Source: Fidelibacterota bacterium
GTDB taxonomy: Bacteria > Fidelibacterota > UBA2242
Reading direction: 5' to 3'
NCBI GenBank assembly: GCA_018002295.1
Contig: JAGNGI010000007.1
Coordinates: forward strand, 4,508 to 61,838
Length of the DNA: 57,331 nt
Shown: positions 57,011-57,331 of the stretch, piece by piece
Layout: each line of letters begins with the position of its first letter
Position numbering within the stretch: position 1 is the first letter of the stretch
The notes under the pieces: model-generated
The model's input: only the letters and a program-made list of their open reading frames with translations
Databases searched by the model: none
Told to the model about the DNA's origin: nothing
Position numbers and translations under genes: made by a program

Positions 57011-57045
57011 TAAAAAACCCGGTACGCTTACAGAAGGACCGGGTT
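57011..57045 (-). terminator. Attenuator terminator of the his operon
   Basis: AACCCGGT (57045-57038) and ACCGGGTT (57023-57016) form a perfect 8-bp GC-rich stem with a 14-nt loop, followed by six T residues (57017-57012). It ends 16 nt before the hisG ATG. The 5' arm can instead pair with GGAACCGGG at 57086-57078 (8 pairs with one bulged A), which would be the antiterminator. Confidence 0.9.
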
Positions 57046-57068
57046 GATTAACAATACCTGTAAATAAT

Positions 57069-57134
57069 CTATCTCATCCCGGTTCCTATTCTGGAATGAT
57101 GATGGAGACGATGAAATAGCTCAAAATAATTCAT
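57069..57134 (-). CDS. hisL: Histidine-rich leader peptide of the his operon
   Basis: Open frame of 21 codons plus TAG that encodes FHRLHHHS in its middle: four His codons in six (positions 8, 11, 12, 13 of the peptide), then GTGMR and stop. An in-frame ATG at 57146 could add MRFV. The ribosome binding site is weak (GAGA 8 nt before the ATG at 57134). Codons 17-19 lie in the GGAACCGGG segment that can pair with the terminator arm, so stalling at the His codons would leave it free. This is the layout of classical his attenuation (HisL). Confidence 0.85.
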   Translation of the reverse strand: MNYFELFHRLHHHSRIGTGMR

Positions 57135-57156
57135 AACAAATCTCATAAGTAGATTA

Positions 57157-57185
57157 AATATAAAAATATCTTATGGAATTGTCAA
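57157..57185 (-). promoter_or_regulatory. Sigma-70-like promoter of the his operon
   Basis: On the minus strand TTGACA (57185-57180), 17-bp spacer, TATATT (57162-57157). A start near 57150 would give a short leader with the His peptide about 16 nt in. Confidence 0.8.
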
Positions 57186-57209
57186 ATAAAATTTCTGGTA
57201 GAAGATCTC

Positions 57210-57331
57210 TTAGATTAAAACTTTTTCGATTTGCTTCACGATATCATTAGTGATGGCTGTGATTGATTTATTGCCATTGATAACGATAAAACCATACATA
57301 TCTTGCAACTTGAGAAAAACCTTCCGTAAGT
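57210..57331 (-). CDS. Partial CDS, possible thymidylate-kinase-like C-terminus
   Basis: The last 39 codons of a minus-strand gene whose start lies beyond the right edge. The readable tail contains LQDMYGFIVINGNKSI and a final helix ending KQIEKVLI before TAA. The pattern LxxLxxxYGFxVIxGxxxI, then a helix, resembles the C-terminus of thymidylate kinase-like P-loop NMP kinases, but 39 residues are too few to be sure. It is followed by the his promoter 25 bp downstream. Confidence 0.55.
   Translation of the reverse strand, partial: LRKVFLKLQDMYGFIVINGNKSITAITNDIVKQIEKVLI

Noticed and set aside
57011-57134. Riboswitch or T-box before hisG
   Set aside because: No T-box specifier or AGGGTGGNACCGCG-like box is present; the His-rich open frame and paired stems explain the region as leader-peptide attenuation.

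Overview
The window looks like a piece of chromosome from an uncultured Gram-negative (diderm) bacterium of the FCB superphylum, such as a KSB1-, Marinimicrobia- or Cloacimonadota-like lineage. I cannot name the phylum. Envelope evidence: a Kdo transferase (waaA) and a GT9 heptosyltransferase imply LPS, BamD implies outer-membrane assembly, and several lipoproteins and beta-barrel proteins are present. FCB evidence: a PorV/PorQ-type protein, a type IX-like C-terminal sorting domain, and an orphan glycogen-synthase N-domain protein of the Bacteroidetes kind. Two clear promoters are TTGACx-17-TATATT, which is sigma-70-like and unlike the classic Bacteroidetes -33/-7 signal. Almost all genes lie on the minus strand in long, tightly packed, often overlapping series. 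No tRNA, rRNA, CRISPR array, transposase or prophage gene was seen.

Layout. 1-290: about 2.5 copies of a 113-bp tandem repeat made of short palindromes. 365-2165 (+): ychF and a TtcA-like tRNA thiolase. 2301-12105 (-): nadD, bamD and a surface/secretion block comprising a DUF5683-like protein, a metallopeptidase/TolB-propeller/barrel fusion, a 1044-aa M6-peptidase-like protein with a lost zinc motif and a sorting tail, and PorV. 12252-14714 (-): a 54-aa Trm112-like protein, nrdR, glyA, rpiB. 14717-20208 (-): a TPR lipoprotein, an outer-membrane barrel, a DNRLRE-like lipoprotein, an orphan GT5 domain and a CpoB-like protein. 20293-25625 (-): rod-shape operon rodA-mrdA-mreD-mreC-mreB. 25636-27803 (-): purH, purN. 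27917-30332 (-): hexuronate-catabolism genes kduI and eda with a FadR-family regulator and a candidate operator. 30579-36881 (-): a stand-alone cobalamin methionine synthase activation domain, a deoxynucleoside kinase, mtaB, a nucleotidyltransferase, rimO, ftsY. 36874-42994 (-): pgsA-like, two ECF-type ATPases, waaA, a heptosyltransferase, a polyprenyl synthetase, tatC. 43266-46885: a Crp/Fnr regulator, a GerW-DUF2953 pair, rpsT (+), guaB. 47303-49890 (+): an FxLYD-like secreted protein and ligA. 50064-57185 (-): a complete histidine operon hisG-D-C-B-H-A-F-IE, preceded by a promoter, a His-rich leader peptide and an attenuator terminator. 57210-57331 (-): the tail of a kinase-like gene cut by the window edge.

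How the parts work together. The histidine operon encodes every step from ATP/PRPP to histidine except histidinol-phosphate phosphatase certainty (the HisB N-domain is present but lacks zinc cysteines), and its leader shows how it would sense charged tRNA-His. The rod-shape genes, LPS genes, BamD, tatC, ftsY and CpoB-like gene are envelope housekeeping. The PorV / sorting-tail / barrel block is the part most likely to hold lineage-specific biology: one protein keeps an HExxH-type zinc site while its neighbour has lost the equivalent site.
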